This document shows positions 1 through 5,054 of a stretch of DNA of 5,054 nt, piece after piece. Source of the DNA: an uncultured Clostridia bacterium (lineage in GTDB: Bacteria > Bacillota > Clostridia > Oscillospirales > Ruminococcaceae). The notes under the pieces are model-generated. The model saw only the letters and a list, made by a program, of their open reading frames with translations. It was not told the origin of the DNA and ran no database searches. The translations under genes were made by a program, and so were the position numbers. Position 1 is the stretch's first letter; every line of letters starts with the position of its first letter. Location: the NCBI GenBank assembly GCA_947302065.1, contig CAMYUO010000175.1:1-5054 (forward strand), written 5' to 3'.

Positions 1-72
1 GATGGCATTCCGCTCGGAAAACAGGCGATTTTAGAGAAACTGAGAAAGCGGCTTGAGGACGAGAAGAAGTGA
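1..72 (+). CDS. C-terminal end of an unidentified protein (partial)
   Basis: The first frame is open from the window edge to a TGA at 70-72 and encodes 23 residues that begin DGIPLGKQ and end in a charged, Lys/Arg/Glu-rich helix-like tail (LEKLRKRLEDEKK). The start lies outside the window. The tail looks like an ordinary soluble C-terminal helix and gives no family. No hairpin followed by T residues lies between this stop and the lipoprotein start 48 bases later, and no convincing promoter is visible in that gap, so the two genes could be co-transcribed. Coding status rests only on the open frame, a composition matching the downstream genes, and a stop just before the next ribosome binding site. 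Confidence 0.6.
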   Translation, partial: DGIPLGKQAILEKLRKRLEDEKK

Positions 73-120
73 ACATGACTGAGAAGCGGTTTTGATATTT
101 GAAACAAAGGGAGATCTGCA

Positions 121-1023
121 ATGAAAAAGATGATTGCGGCGGCGCTTGCGCTGGTTATGGTGCTGTCTATGGCGGCGTGCACAGAGGAGAGCTTAGGCGG
201 CGGAGATTATTCGGCGGCGGACAGTTCGAGCAGTCAGAGCGAGACTGAGACTACGACCACGACAACGACCACAACGACGACGACTACCACGACCACGACA
301 ACAACGACAGGGGAGACTACTTCATCTACTGCGGCAAAGGGCAGAGATACGACCACCACAAAGGATACCGCTCCGCCGCCTGCAAGTGTGGGACTTGACC
401 TTAATACCGTTGCAAAGCAGACTTTTGGTGCAAAACAGGTGACCTATACGGGTGATCCGCAGAAGGCTTTTGCAAGCTCGGCAAGTGCAGATGCAGGCTG
501 TTTCAGGCTGTGCGGAGATGTAAAGACGAGCGAGCTTTTTGACCCGTTCGACGACATCGTTGACGATCAGAAGCATGTGGCTGCCGTCAAGGCGGATTCG
601 CAGGTGTTTATCGAATTCCAGTCGTTTGAATATGAGTATGACGGTCGGAAGGACTCGACGATAGACGGGTATGTGACTGCTGTTAACTTCAACTGCAAGG
701 ACGAGGCTGAGGCGAAAAAGCTGTTCCCGCTGGTGTTCACCAATGAGATGAAATCGCAGCTGATAACAGACAATGACGTTAAGAAGACATATTTCGGTGC
801 GGACTGCGCAATTGCGGTGATGATTGACGAATCGGGACTCAATGAGCTTATCTATGCGTATTACAGGATCGGCAACAATGTGCTGGGCACTTGTATGTGC
901 AGCTTGGGCGATTTTGAGGGTGCAAAGCCGATAAATTACACCAAGAAGTTCGATTATAAGGCGGACCTTGACAAGCTGTGCAAGGCGTTCGGTGCACAGA
1001 AGCTGCCGTCAAGCGTAAAGTAG
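121..1023 (+). CDS. Secreted lipoprotein with poly-threonine linker, unknown C-terminal domain
   Basis: This 300-residue protein is probably anchored to the outer face of the membrane. Residues 1-20 form a lipoprotein signal peptide: basic MKK, a hydrophobic Ala/Leu/Val core, and the lipobox-like LSMAAC with lipidated cysteine C20 (Met at -3 in place of the usual Leu). Residues about 21-90 are a disordered linker rich in Ser, Thr and Asp, with 20 threonines in a row (44-63), a further TTTT at 77-80 and a PPP at 85-87. Residues about 91-300 look globular, with alternating hydrophobic stretches and seven cysteines (127, 131, 192, 229, 258, 260, 287). I recognise no family there. The start is supported by AGGGAG at 108-113, 7 bases before ATG. 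A strong terminator follows. A surface sensor, binding protein or structural role is possible, but the sequence does not choose between them. Confidence 0.93.
   Translation: MKKMIAAALALVMVLSMAACTEESLGGGDYSAADSSSSQSETETTTTTTTTTTTTTTTTTTTTGETTSSTAAKGRDTTTTKDTAPPPASVGLDLNTVAKQTFGAKQVTYTGDPQKAFASSASADAGCFRLCGDVKTSELFDPFDDIVDDQKHVAAVKADSQVFIEFQSFEYEYDGRKDSTIDGYVTAVNFNCKDEAEAKKLFPLVFTNEMKSQLITDNDVKKTYFGADCAIAVMIDESGLNELIYAYYRIGNNVLGTCMCSLGDFEGAKPINYTKKFDYKADLDKLCKAFGAQKLPSSVK
250..309 (+). repeat. Poly-threonine tract (20 ACN codons)
   Basis: Twenty consecutive threonine codons encode residues 44-63 of the lipoprotein. All four synonymous codons occur, mixed: 9 ACG, 5 ACA, 4 ACC and 2 ACT. At the DNA level this is a degenerate ACN repeat, not a pure trinucleotide microsatellite. 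In Ruminococcus-type surface proteins, threonine-rich stretches act as extended linkers and are likely O-glycosylation sites. Glycosylation is inferred here, not seen. Confidence 0.95.
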
Positions 1024-1046
1024 GCGAAAAATATTGTGTTTTTAAC

Positions 1047-1085
1047 AAACCGGCATCCTTTTGATAAGGGATGTCGGTTTATTTT
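1047..1085 (+). terminator. Intrinsic terminator of the lipoprotein gene
   Basis: The arm at 1047-1061 pairs with 1066-1080, giving a stem of about 15 bp with two G-T wobbles (1053 with 1074, and 1059 with 1068) and a 4-base TGAT loop. The 3' side runs directly into a T-rich stretch (TTTATTTT, 1078-1085). It starts 24 bases after the lipoprotein stop codon and ends just before the next promoter, so it separates the lipoprotein transcript from the downstream operon. Confidence 0.9.
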
Positions 1086-1090
1086 GAACA

Positions 1091-1119
1091 TTGACAATTG
1101 TTTATATATATGTTATAAT
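1091..1119 (+). promoter_or_regulatory. Consensus sigma-A promoter with extended -10
   Basis: TTGACA at 1091-1096 and TATAAT at 1114-1119 are separated by exactly 17 bases, and TG at 1111-1112 adds an extended -10. All twelve core hexamer positions match the housekeeping consensus. Transcription would start near 1125-1127, leaving a leader of about 58 bases before the ATG at 1184. I see no operator-like inverted repeat and no clear riboswitch fold in this leader. The likely reading is strong, largely constitutive expression of the three-gene operon. Confidence 0.92.
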
Positions 1120-1183
1120 ACCTTGTGCTTTTATGGGAAAAAGAGATCATGTGAGAAATATGAAATACAGGAGCGAATAGAAA

Positions 1184-1852
1184 ATGGACAACAAGCCAAT
1201 GCTGGTGGTAATGCTGACTTGCGACGATCAGACGGTCAGCAATGCCTACGAGATCTTTGACAAATGCAAGGACACAAAGGCGGAATACTGGGGCTTCAAG
1301 GAAAAGCCGCTGCCTTTGGAGGAAATGAAAAAACTGTACGCTTATATGAAAGCCTGCGGCAAAAAGACGGCTCTCGAGGTCGTTGAATACACCGAGGAAG
1401 AGTGCCTTGAGGGCGCAAGAATGGCTATCGAGTGCGGCGTTGATCTGCTTATGGGAACGGTGTTCTTTGATTCAGTAATGCAGCTTTGCAAGGAGCATGA
1501 CCTGAAATACTGCCCGTTCGTCGGCGAGCTGAAAGAGCGTCCGACGGTAATGGATGGCAGCGTTGAAAAGATGATCGCAGATGCAAAGGAGTATATCTCA
1601 AAGGGTGCTTACGGCATCGACCTGCTGGGTTACAGGTATACGGGCGACGCATACAAGCTGATAGACAAGTTCGTGGCGAGCGTTGATGCTCCCGTTTGCG
1701 TTGCAGGCAGCATAAACAGCTATGAAAGACTTGACGAGATAAAGAGAATAAACCCTGCATCGTTCACTATCGGCAGTGCGTTTTTCAACAAGTGCTTCGG
1801 CAGCGATTTCAGCACGCAGATAGACACTGTATGCAGTTATATGGAGCAGTGA
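1184..1852 (+). CDS. TIM-barrel protein with phosphate-binding-type C-terminal loops, unknown substrate
   Basis: This is a 222-residue, probably cytoplasmic protein. The pattern of short hydrophobic strands alternating with helices fits a (beta/alpha)8 barrel. Strand candidates include MLVVMLTC (6-13), TALEVVEY (62-69), VDLLMGTV (86-93), YCPFVGEL (109-116), YGIDLLGY (143-150), APVCVAGSI (169-177) and FTIGSAFF (194-201). The last two, each ending in Gly-Ser, resemble the phosphate-gripping strands 7 and 8 of ribulose-phosphate-binding barrels such as HisA, TrpC and NanE, so the ligand is probably a phosphorylated small molecule. I do not recognise the exact family or any catalytic residues. 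AGGAG at 1169-1173 lies 10 bases before the ATG. It is the first gene of the operon, and its stop is 1 base before the next start. It has ten cysteines (4.5%) without CxxC clusters, which is high for a barrel but tolerable in a strict anaerobe. Confidence 0.9.
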   Translation: MDNKPMLVVMLTCDDQTVSNAYEIFDKCKDTKAEYWGFKEKPLPLEEMKKLYAYMKACGKKTALEVVEYTEEECLEGARMAIECGVDLLMGTVFFDSVMQLCKEHDLKYCPFVGELKERPTVMDGSVEKMIADAKEYISKGAYGIDLLGYRYTGDAYKLIDKFVASVDAPVCVAGSINSYERLDEIKRINPASFTIGSAFFNKCFGSDFSTQIDTVCSYMEQ

Positions 1853-1853
1853 T

Positions 1854-2387
1854 ATGCTGAAAGAATATTATCCTTATGAGTATGTGAAAAGCGTGTTTGC
1901 GATAGATTATAAGCGCCTGTGGGAGCTTGGCTACCGCGGACTTATATTCGATGTGGACAACACGGTCGTTCATCACGGTGACGACTCGAACCCGAAGGTC
2001 GATCACTTTTTCGAGGTGCTGCACAAAATGGGCTTTAAGACCTGTCTTTTGTCGGACAACGAGAAAAGCCGTGTGGAGCGCTTCAACAAGAACATTCAGA
2101 CGCTGTATGTCTGCGATGCCGACAAACCGAGTACAAAGGGCTATGAAAAGGCTCTTGAGCTTATGGGCGTTGAAAAGGACAAGGCGATATGCATCGGCGA
2201 TCAGATAATCACCGATATCCACGGTGCAAACAACAGCGGCATGGCAAGCATTCTGGTGCATTTCATACGTCTGCCGGGCGAAAAGCGCATCGGCATAAGA
2301 AGATATGTTGAGTTCTTCGTTATGTGGACATGGAAGCACAGAAAAAAATACAGATACAGACTCGGAGACATCAGGAGGAAGAAATGA
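1854..2387 (+). CDS. yqeG: YqeG-family HAD phosphatase (subfamily IIIA)
   Basis: This 177-residue protein has all four HAD motifs: I, DVDNT (33-37, nucleophile D33 and acid/base D35); II, SDN (67-69); III, a lysine in the ADKP segment (K91); IV, GDQIITD (115-121, Mg-binding Asp residues). The sequence LIFDVDNTVV followed by GDQIITDIHGANNSGM is typical of YqeG. Length is close to the roughly 170 residues usual for the family. Eukaryotic members of this family (yeast Gep4, plant PGPP1) dephosphorylate phosphatidylglycerophosphate, so a role in phosphatidylglycerol synthesis is plausible here but not shown. Residues about 148-177 are strongly basic and aromatic and could contact the membrane. 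GGAG at 1843-1846, inside the previous gene, lies 7 bases before the ATG. The stop overlaps the vanW-like start by 4 bases (ATGA), which suggests translational coupling. Confidence 0.93.
   Translation: MLKEYYPYEYVKSVFAIDYKRLWELGYRGLIFDVDNTVVHHGDDSNPKVDHFFEVLHKMGFKTCLLSDNEKSRVERFNKNIQTLYVCDADKPSTKGYEKALELMGVEKDKAICIGDQIITDIHGANNSGMASILVHFIRLPGEKRIGIRRYVEFFVMWTWKHRKKYRYRLGDIRRKK
2373..2378 (+). promoter_or_regulatory. Ribosome binding site that fixes the VanW-family start
   Basis: A perfect AGGAGG lies 5 bases before the ATG at 2384, within the last codons of the YqeG gene. An in-frame upstream ATG at 2324 would add 20 residues, but it has no comparable Shine-Dalgarno sequence, would overlap YqeG by 64 bases, and encodes only a polar, Gln-rich extension. 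The 2384 start gives the common 4-base ATGA overlap. Confidence 0.9.
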
Positions 2388-3220
2388 GGATCGGAAACAA
2401 AGATATCCTGTTTTGCGATATCTGTCCTGCTACATATGCGATAAGCGAAACAAAGGAAAAGATCAAGAGAAACATCAGGGACTATACGGGCAATGAGAAG
2501 TTTGCTCACGGGCAGACGACAAGGCGCCTGAAAAACGTTGTGTCTACACACAGCAACCACCTTATCAAGAAGGGTAAGGGCATTGACCCTGTTCTGCAGG
2601 AGAACAAGGCGATAAATATCGACCTTGCCTGCAAGAAGATAAACGGCATAATCATCAGACCGGGCGAGACGTTCTCGTTCTGGCGCACGGTCGGCAAGAT
2701 AACCAAGAAGGCAGGCTATAAAGACGGCAGGATAATCTCTGCCAACAAGCTTCAGCCGGGTCTTGGCGGCGGTCTTTGCAATCTCGGCAACACGATACAC
2801 CTGCTTGTTATCCACAGTCCGCTGACGGTGACGGAGTTCCACACGCATTCTGATGCGCTTGCACCCGACGGCGATGTGCGCATACCAATGAGCTCGGGAA
2901 CATCGGTCTGCTACAATTACATTGATTTCAGATTCAAGAATACCACATCACAGCCCGTTCAGCTGTGCGTATGGTGCGAAAACGGCGAGCTTAAAGGCGA
3001 GCTGCGCAGTGCAAGACCTTTCCCGCACAAATACGAGATCATCGAGGAGGATCACCACTTTGCCAAGGAAGGCGACAAGTATTTCCGCATCTCGAAGATA
3101 TACAAGCTGACAAAGGACAGGAAAACAGGCGATATCATCTATAAAAAGCTCATTCGTGACAACCACTCGGAGGTAATGTTCGATTACAACGAGATACCCA
3201 AGGAGCTTATCAGGAACTGA
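2384..3220 (+). CDS. VanW-family protein, short form
   Basis: With the ATG at 2384 this is 278 residues, close to the length of VanW in vanB-type vancomycin-resistance clusters. The family core is clear: RPGETFSFW (92-100), a GYKDGR turn (111-116), GGGLCNLGN (128-136), HSPLTVTE (144-151) with H153 and H155, and YNYIDFRFKN (177-186). The biochemical function of VanW is not established. It is not needed for the core D-Ala-D-Lac resistance pathway, and homologues are widespread in Clostridia outside resistance clusters. No signal peptide, membrane segment, G5 domain or peptidoglycan-binding domain is visible, unlike the long clostridial VanW proteins. Two CxxC motifs occur (CDIC 11-14 and CVWC 195-198). 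No vanH, vanA/B or vanX gene lies nearby, so it should not be read as a resistance gene. It is the last gene of the operon and an intrinsic terminator follows. Confidence 0.93.
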   Translation: MRIGNKDILFCDICPATYAISETKEKIKRNIRDYTGNEKFAHGQTTRRLKNVVSTHSNHLIKKGKGIDPVLQENKAINIDLACKKINGIIIRPGETFSFWRTVGKITKKAGYKDGRIISANKLQPGLGGGLCNLGNTIHLLVIHSPLTVTEFHTHSDALAPDGDVRIPMSSGTSVCYNYIDFRFKNTTSQPVQLCVWCENGELKGELRSARPFPHKYEIIEEDHHFAKEGDKYFRISKIYKLTKDRKTGDIIYKKLIRDNHSEVMFDYNEIPKELIRN

Positions 3221-3232
3221 AAAAATGCGCAG

Positions 3233-3260
3233 AAGCACTCGTGAAAACGGGTGCTTTTTT
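3233..3260 (+). terminator. Intrinsic terminator closing the three-gene operon
   Basis: A 9-bp stem (3233-3241 with 3248-3256, one T-G wobble at 3239/3250) encloses a 6-base TGAAAA loop and runs into a T tract (3255-3260). It begins 13 bases after the VanW-family stop. A TGCGCA on each side (3226-3231 and 3264-3269) could form a further outer helix. Confidence 0.9.
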
Positions 3261-3279
3261 GTGTGCGCAGGGCGAAAAT

Positions 3280-3308
3280 TTGACTTTTGAGCCGAAATAT
3301 GATATAAT
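3280..3308 (+). promoter_or_regulatory. Sigma-A promoter with extended -10 for the FN3-like protein
   Basis: TTGACT at 3280-3285 and TATAAT at 3303-3308 are 17 bases apart, with TG at 3300-3301 as an extended -10. Only the last base of the -35 departs from consensus. The start of transcription would be near 3315, giving an AT-rich leader of about 56 bases. It begins about 20 bases after the preceding terminator, so the gene is its own transcription unit. Confidence 0.88.
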
Positions 3309-3370
3309 ACAAAATTAGTATTGAAAATTCGGAGTAATATCTTTTGACAAAAAGCAAAAGGAGCTGTTTT

Positions 3371-5054
3371 ATGAACAGGTTTTTCAAGCGCACGGCTGCG
3401 CTGCTGGCAACGGCATTCGTGCTGGCAAGCGGTGCATGGTGGGCGCAGGGAACGGTGCTCGACACGTCGGTCACGGCAAGTGCGCAGACTCAGCAGACAA
3501 GCACCGTAAGCACGGTAAGTGCGCAGGCATCTTCGCAGACGGTCGTGCTGAACTGGCAAAAGAGCGACATCGCATTTTTCAGCATCTATGAAAAGGACAG
3601 CAGCGGTGCGCTGACACTTATCCGCAACACAGTTGATAATTCGGCTGCGGTGACGGGTCTGAAAGCAAAGACGAGCCACACTTTCGTGGTGATGGGTCAC
3701 GCAGGCGGCGAGACGGTGAAAGTCGGCGAGGCAAGCGTCACAACGACGGACAGCGCAGGCGACAACAAGCTCGACAGTGCTGTTGCATCAAAGAAGGTAA
3801 AGTCGCTTTCGGCGCAGGCGGGCGTTGACTCGGCATCACTTTCCTGGGAGCATCAGCAGGGCATACTGTCTTACGAGGTATATCAGAAAGATGCAGACGG
3901 CAGTCAGAAGCTGCTTGCGAGCACATACGGCAGCAATGCACTTATAGCAGGCTTGCAGACGGACAAGAGCTATGAGCTGGTCGTTAAGGGCAAGGCTGTT
4001 TCGGGATACTCCAAGGCGGCGCAGGTCACAGTTACACCGCAAAAGGGTGCGCAGCCTGACAGCAGCGACATCCGCAGCATAAGCATCGAGGACATCACCG
4101 CAGAGCCTGCTTACGACAGCGTGAAGCTGAGCTGGGAAAAGGTAAAGGGCGTTGATACTTACAACGTTTATGTGGGCAGCGACAGAACAGGCTACACGTT
4201 TGCGGCATCATCGGAGACGGACAGCGTTACTGTCGGCGGACTTGATCCGGAGACGGAATACACATTCCTCGTAAGAGGACAGAACGGCGGAAAGTTCACT
4301 CAGAACAGCTATGTGACCGCTCAGACCACAGGCATCGAGACGCTGGTTCTCGATGACATAAATGCAGTGCCGGATCTTAATGCTGTGACGCTTTCATGGC
4401 GTGAGCGCAAGGGCGTTGACAGCTACGACATATATATTAAGGACACAGACGGCAAATACAAGCTGAAAACAACTGCAAAGACAAGCACGGTCACAGTTGA
4501 CGGACTTGATTCGCAGACGGCGTACAGCTTTGCGGTAAAGGCGCACCGTGCGGACAGAGTTTCGCCGCTTTTCTATGCAGACACAACGACGCTTGCATTT
4601 GAACAGCTCGAACTGAAAAATGTCAAGGCGAGCGTGACAGAAAACTCTGTTACAATTTCGTGGGACGTTCACCCCGGTATCGACACATACAACATCTATC
4701 TCAAGAGCGACAAGGGAACTTACGCTTATAAGACATTCACCCGTGAGGGCAGCATAACACTCAGCGGACTTGATCCGGAGACGGAATACAGCTATTCCAT
4801 AAAGGGTCAGGCAAACAAAAAGTATACGCAGGCAAGCTATGTGACAGTTAAGACGCTGAGCATAGAGCAGCTGAAGATCAAAAACGTCAAGACCTCGGCT
4901 ACCGAGAACAGCATCACGTTTACCTGGAGCGGCGTGAGCCTTGCAGATACCTATAACTTCTATCTCAAGGGCGACAACGGCACATACGCTTACAAGACCT
5001 ACACCCGTGAATGCAGCATAACCATTACCGGTCTTGAACAGGGAGTGACCTACA
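3371..5054 (+). CDS. Secreted fibronectin type III-like repeat protein (3' end beyond window)
   Basis: The frame is open from ATG 3371 to the window end, giving 561 residues with no stop. AGGAG at 3359-3363 lies 7 bases before the ATG. Residues 1-38 are a likely signal peptide: MNRFFKR, a hydrophobic Ala/Leu core, and a possible cleavage at TASA|Q (after residue 38). A short Gln/Ser/Thr-rich stretch follows. Six FN3-like units then occur. Each has a central Trp (62, 159, 255, 343, 431, 519), a following aromatic strand (TYNVYV, SYDIYI, TYNIYL, TYNFYL in units 3-6) and a GLxxxTxY-type turn (290, 378, 466, 554 in units 3-6). No catalytic domain, dockerin, cohesin or anchor is seen in the visible part. 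The missing C-terminus decides whether this is an enzyme, an adhesin or a scaffold. FN3 modules usually act as spacers or binding modules in extracellular bacterial proteins. Confidence 0.92.
   Translation, partial: MNRFFKRTAALLATAFVLASGAWWAQGTVLDTSVTASAQTQQTSTVSTVSAQASSQTVVLNWQKSDIAFFSIYEKDSSGALTLIRNTVDNSAAVTGLKAKTSHTFVVMGHAGGETVKVGEASVTTTDSAGDNKLDSAVASKKVKSLSAQAGVDSASLSWEHQQGILSYEVYQKDADGSQKLLASTYGSNALIAGLQTDKSYELVVKGKAVSGYSKAAQVTVTPQKGAQPDSSDIRSISIEDITAEPAYDSVKLSWEKVKGVDTYNVYVGSDRTGYTFAASSETDSVTVGGLDPETEYTFLVRGQNGGKFTQNSYVTAQTTGIETLVLDDINAVPDLNAVTLSWRERKGVDSYDIYIKDTDGKYKLKTTAKTSTVTVDGLDSQTAYSFAVKAHRADRVSPLFYADTTTLAFEQLELKNVKASVTENSVTISWDVHPGIDTYNIYLKSDKGTYAYKTFTREGSITLSGLDPETEYSYSIKGQANKKYTQASYVTVKTLSIEQLKIKNVKTSATENSITFTWSGVSLADTYNFYLKGDNGTYAYKTYTRECSITITGLEQGVTY
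3472..3526 (+). repeat. Short 39-nt tandem duplication after the signal peptide
   Basis: The 16 bases at 3472-3487 recur at 3511-3526 with one mismatch, an offset of 39 bases or 13 codons. They encode TASAQ (35-39) and TVSAQ (48-52). The segment lies in the low-complexity stretch between the signal peptide and the first FN3-like unit, and both copies resemble a signal peptidase site. Confidence 0.65.
4236..4262 (+). repeat. 27-nt exact direct repeat, copy 1 (FN3 unit 3)
   Basis: These 27 bases, covering the GLDPETEY turn, are identical to 4764-4790 at a distance of 528 bases, exactly two repeat periods. The intervening unit 4 has a different turn (GLDSQTAY), so the identity skips a unit. Confidence 0.88.
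4764..4790 (+). repeat. 27-nt exact direct repeat, copy 2 (FN3 unit 5)
   Basis: This is the second copy of the block at 4236-4262, in phase with the reading frame and encoding the same GLDPETEY turn in unit 5. Identity at synonymous positions points to recent duplication or gene conversion between non-adjacent units. Confidence 0.88.

Larger units (their letters stand above)
4070..5054 (+). repeat. 264-nt (88-residue) tandem FN3-like repeat array, units 3-6
   Basis: Units begin at 4070, 4334, 4598 and 4862 (residues 234, 322, 410, 498), and the last is cut by the window end. The period is exactly 88 residues, judged by the Trp positions (255, 343, 431, 519) and the GLxxxTxY turns (290, 378, 466, 554). 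Units 1 and 2 are more diverged and spaced about 96-97 residues apart by their Trp. Units 5 and 6 are the most alike, sharing KNVK, TEN, TYN and YAYKT blocks. Confidence 0.9.

Noticed and set aside
250..309. Poly-threonine tract as an assembly or sequencing artefact
   Set aside because: The codons are mixed and the reading frame stays open on both sides, with a sensible lipoprotein before and after.
1126..1183. Possible riboswitch or attenuator in the operon leader
   Set aside because: The leader is only about 58 bases, AT-rich, with no strong hairpin or T run. It is too short for the common riboswitch classes.
1036..1260. Plus-strand open frame of 74 codons between the lipoprotein and the operon
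   Set aside because: It has no ATG start, spans the terminator hairpin and the promoter, and overlaps the TIM-barrel gene out of frame.
1809..2339. Minus-strand open frame of 176 codons
   Set aside because: It is antisense to the YqeG gene, whose four HAD motifs are intact in the + frame. It has no ribosome binding site or family of its own.
2324..2383. Upstream in-frame ATG extending the VanW-family protein by 20 residues
   Set aside because: It lacks a ribosome binding site and overlaps YqeG by 64 bases, while a perfect AGGAGG precedes the ATG at 2384.
2201..2848. Long minus-strand open frame of 215 codons
   Set aside because: It lies antisense across the end of YqeG and much of the VanW-family gene, both of which have clear family motifs. 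It has no recognisable domain, and its openness follows from the codon bias of the + strand genes.
3344..3349. Second TTGACA in the leader of the FN3-like gene
   Set aside because: No -10-like sequence lies 16-18 bases downstream, where the start codon already falls.
2948..3700. Minus-strand open frame of 250 codons
   Set aside because: It runs antisense through the VanW-family end, a terminator, a promoter and the signal peptide of the FN3-like gene. The product is Arg/Cys/His-rich with no domain, typical of a shadow frame.

Overview
The window looks like chromosomal DNA from an anaerobic gut or rumen Firmicute, most like Ruminococcus or a close relative in the Oscillospiraceae. This is inference from several signs: moderate GC content, strong AGGAG-type ribosome binding sites, consensus sigma-A promoters, a lipoprotein with a 20-residue threonine linker of the kind common in Ruminococcus surface proteins, a YqeG-type phosphatase, and a large secreted fibronectin-III-like repeat protein. 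All genes lie on the + strand. No tRNA, rRNA, CRISPR array, insertion sequence or phage gene is visible. No gene-free stretch exceeds about 160 bases.

Layout. (1) 1-72 is the last 23 codons of an unidentified gene. (2) 121-1023 encodes a 300-residue lipoprotein: signal peptide with lipobox cysteine, Ser/Thr-rich linker with 20 consecutive threonines, then a globular domain I do not recognise. It ends at a strong intrinsic terminator (1047-1085). (3) A perfect TTGACA-17-TATAAT promoter with an extended -10 (1091-1119) drives a tight three-gene operon. The genes are an uncharacterised phosphate-binding-type TIM-barrel protein (1184-1852), a YqeG-family HAD phosphatase (1854-2387) and a short VanW-family protein (2384-3220). 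The gene junctions are a 1-nt gap and a 4-nt ATGA overlap, and the operon closes with an intrinsic terminator (3233-3260). (4) A second near-consensus promoter with an extended -10 (3280-3308) drives a large secreted protein that starts at 3371 and runs off the window. The visible 561 residues hold a signal peptide and six fibronectin-III-like units, of which units 3 to 6 have an exact 88-residue period.

How the genes may work together. YqeG relatives include phosphatidylglycerophosphate phosphatases, and VanW proteins are found in vancomycin-resistance clusters and other cell-envelope settings. The operon may therefore serve envelope or lipid metabolism, with the TIM barrel acting on a phosphorylated small molecule. 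This is inference, because none of the three has a proven substrate here. The flanking lipoprotein and FN3-like protein are both exported, so most of the window concerns the cell surface.

The most interesting points are the unusual TIM-barrel/YqeG/VanW operon, two CxxC motifs in the VanW protein, the poly-threonine tract kept by mixed codons, and the higher-order repeat structure of the FN3-like array.
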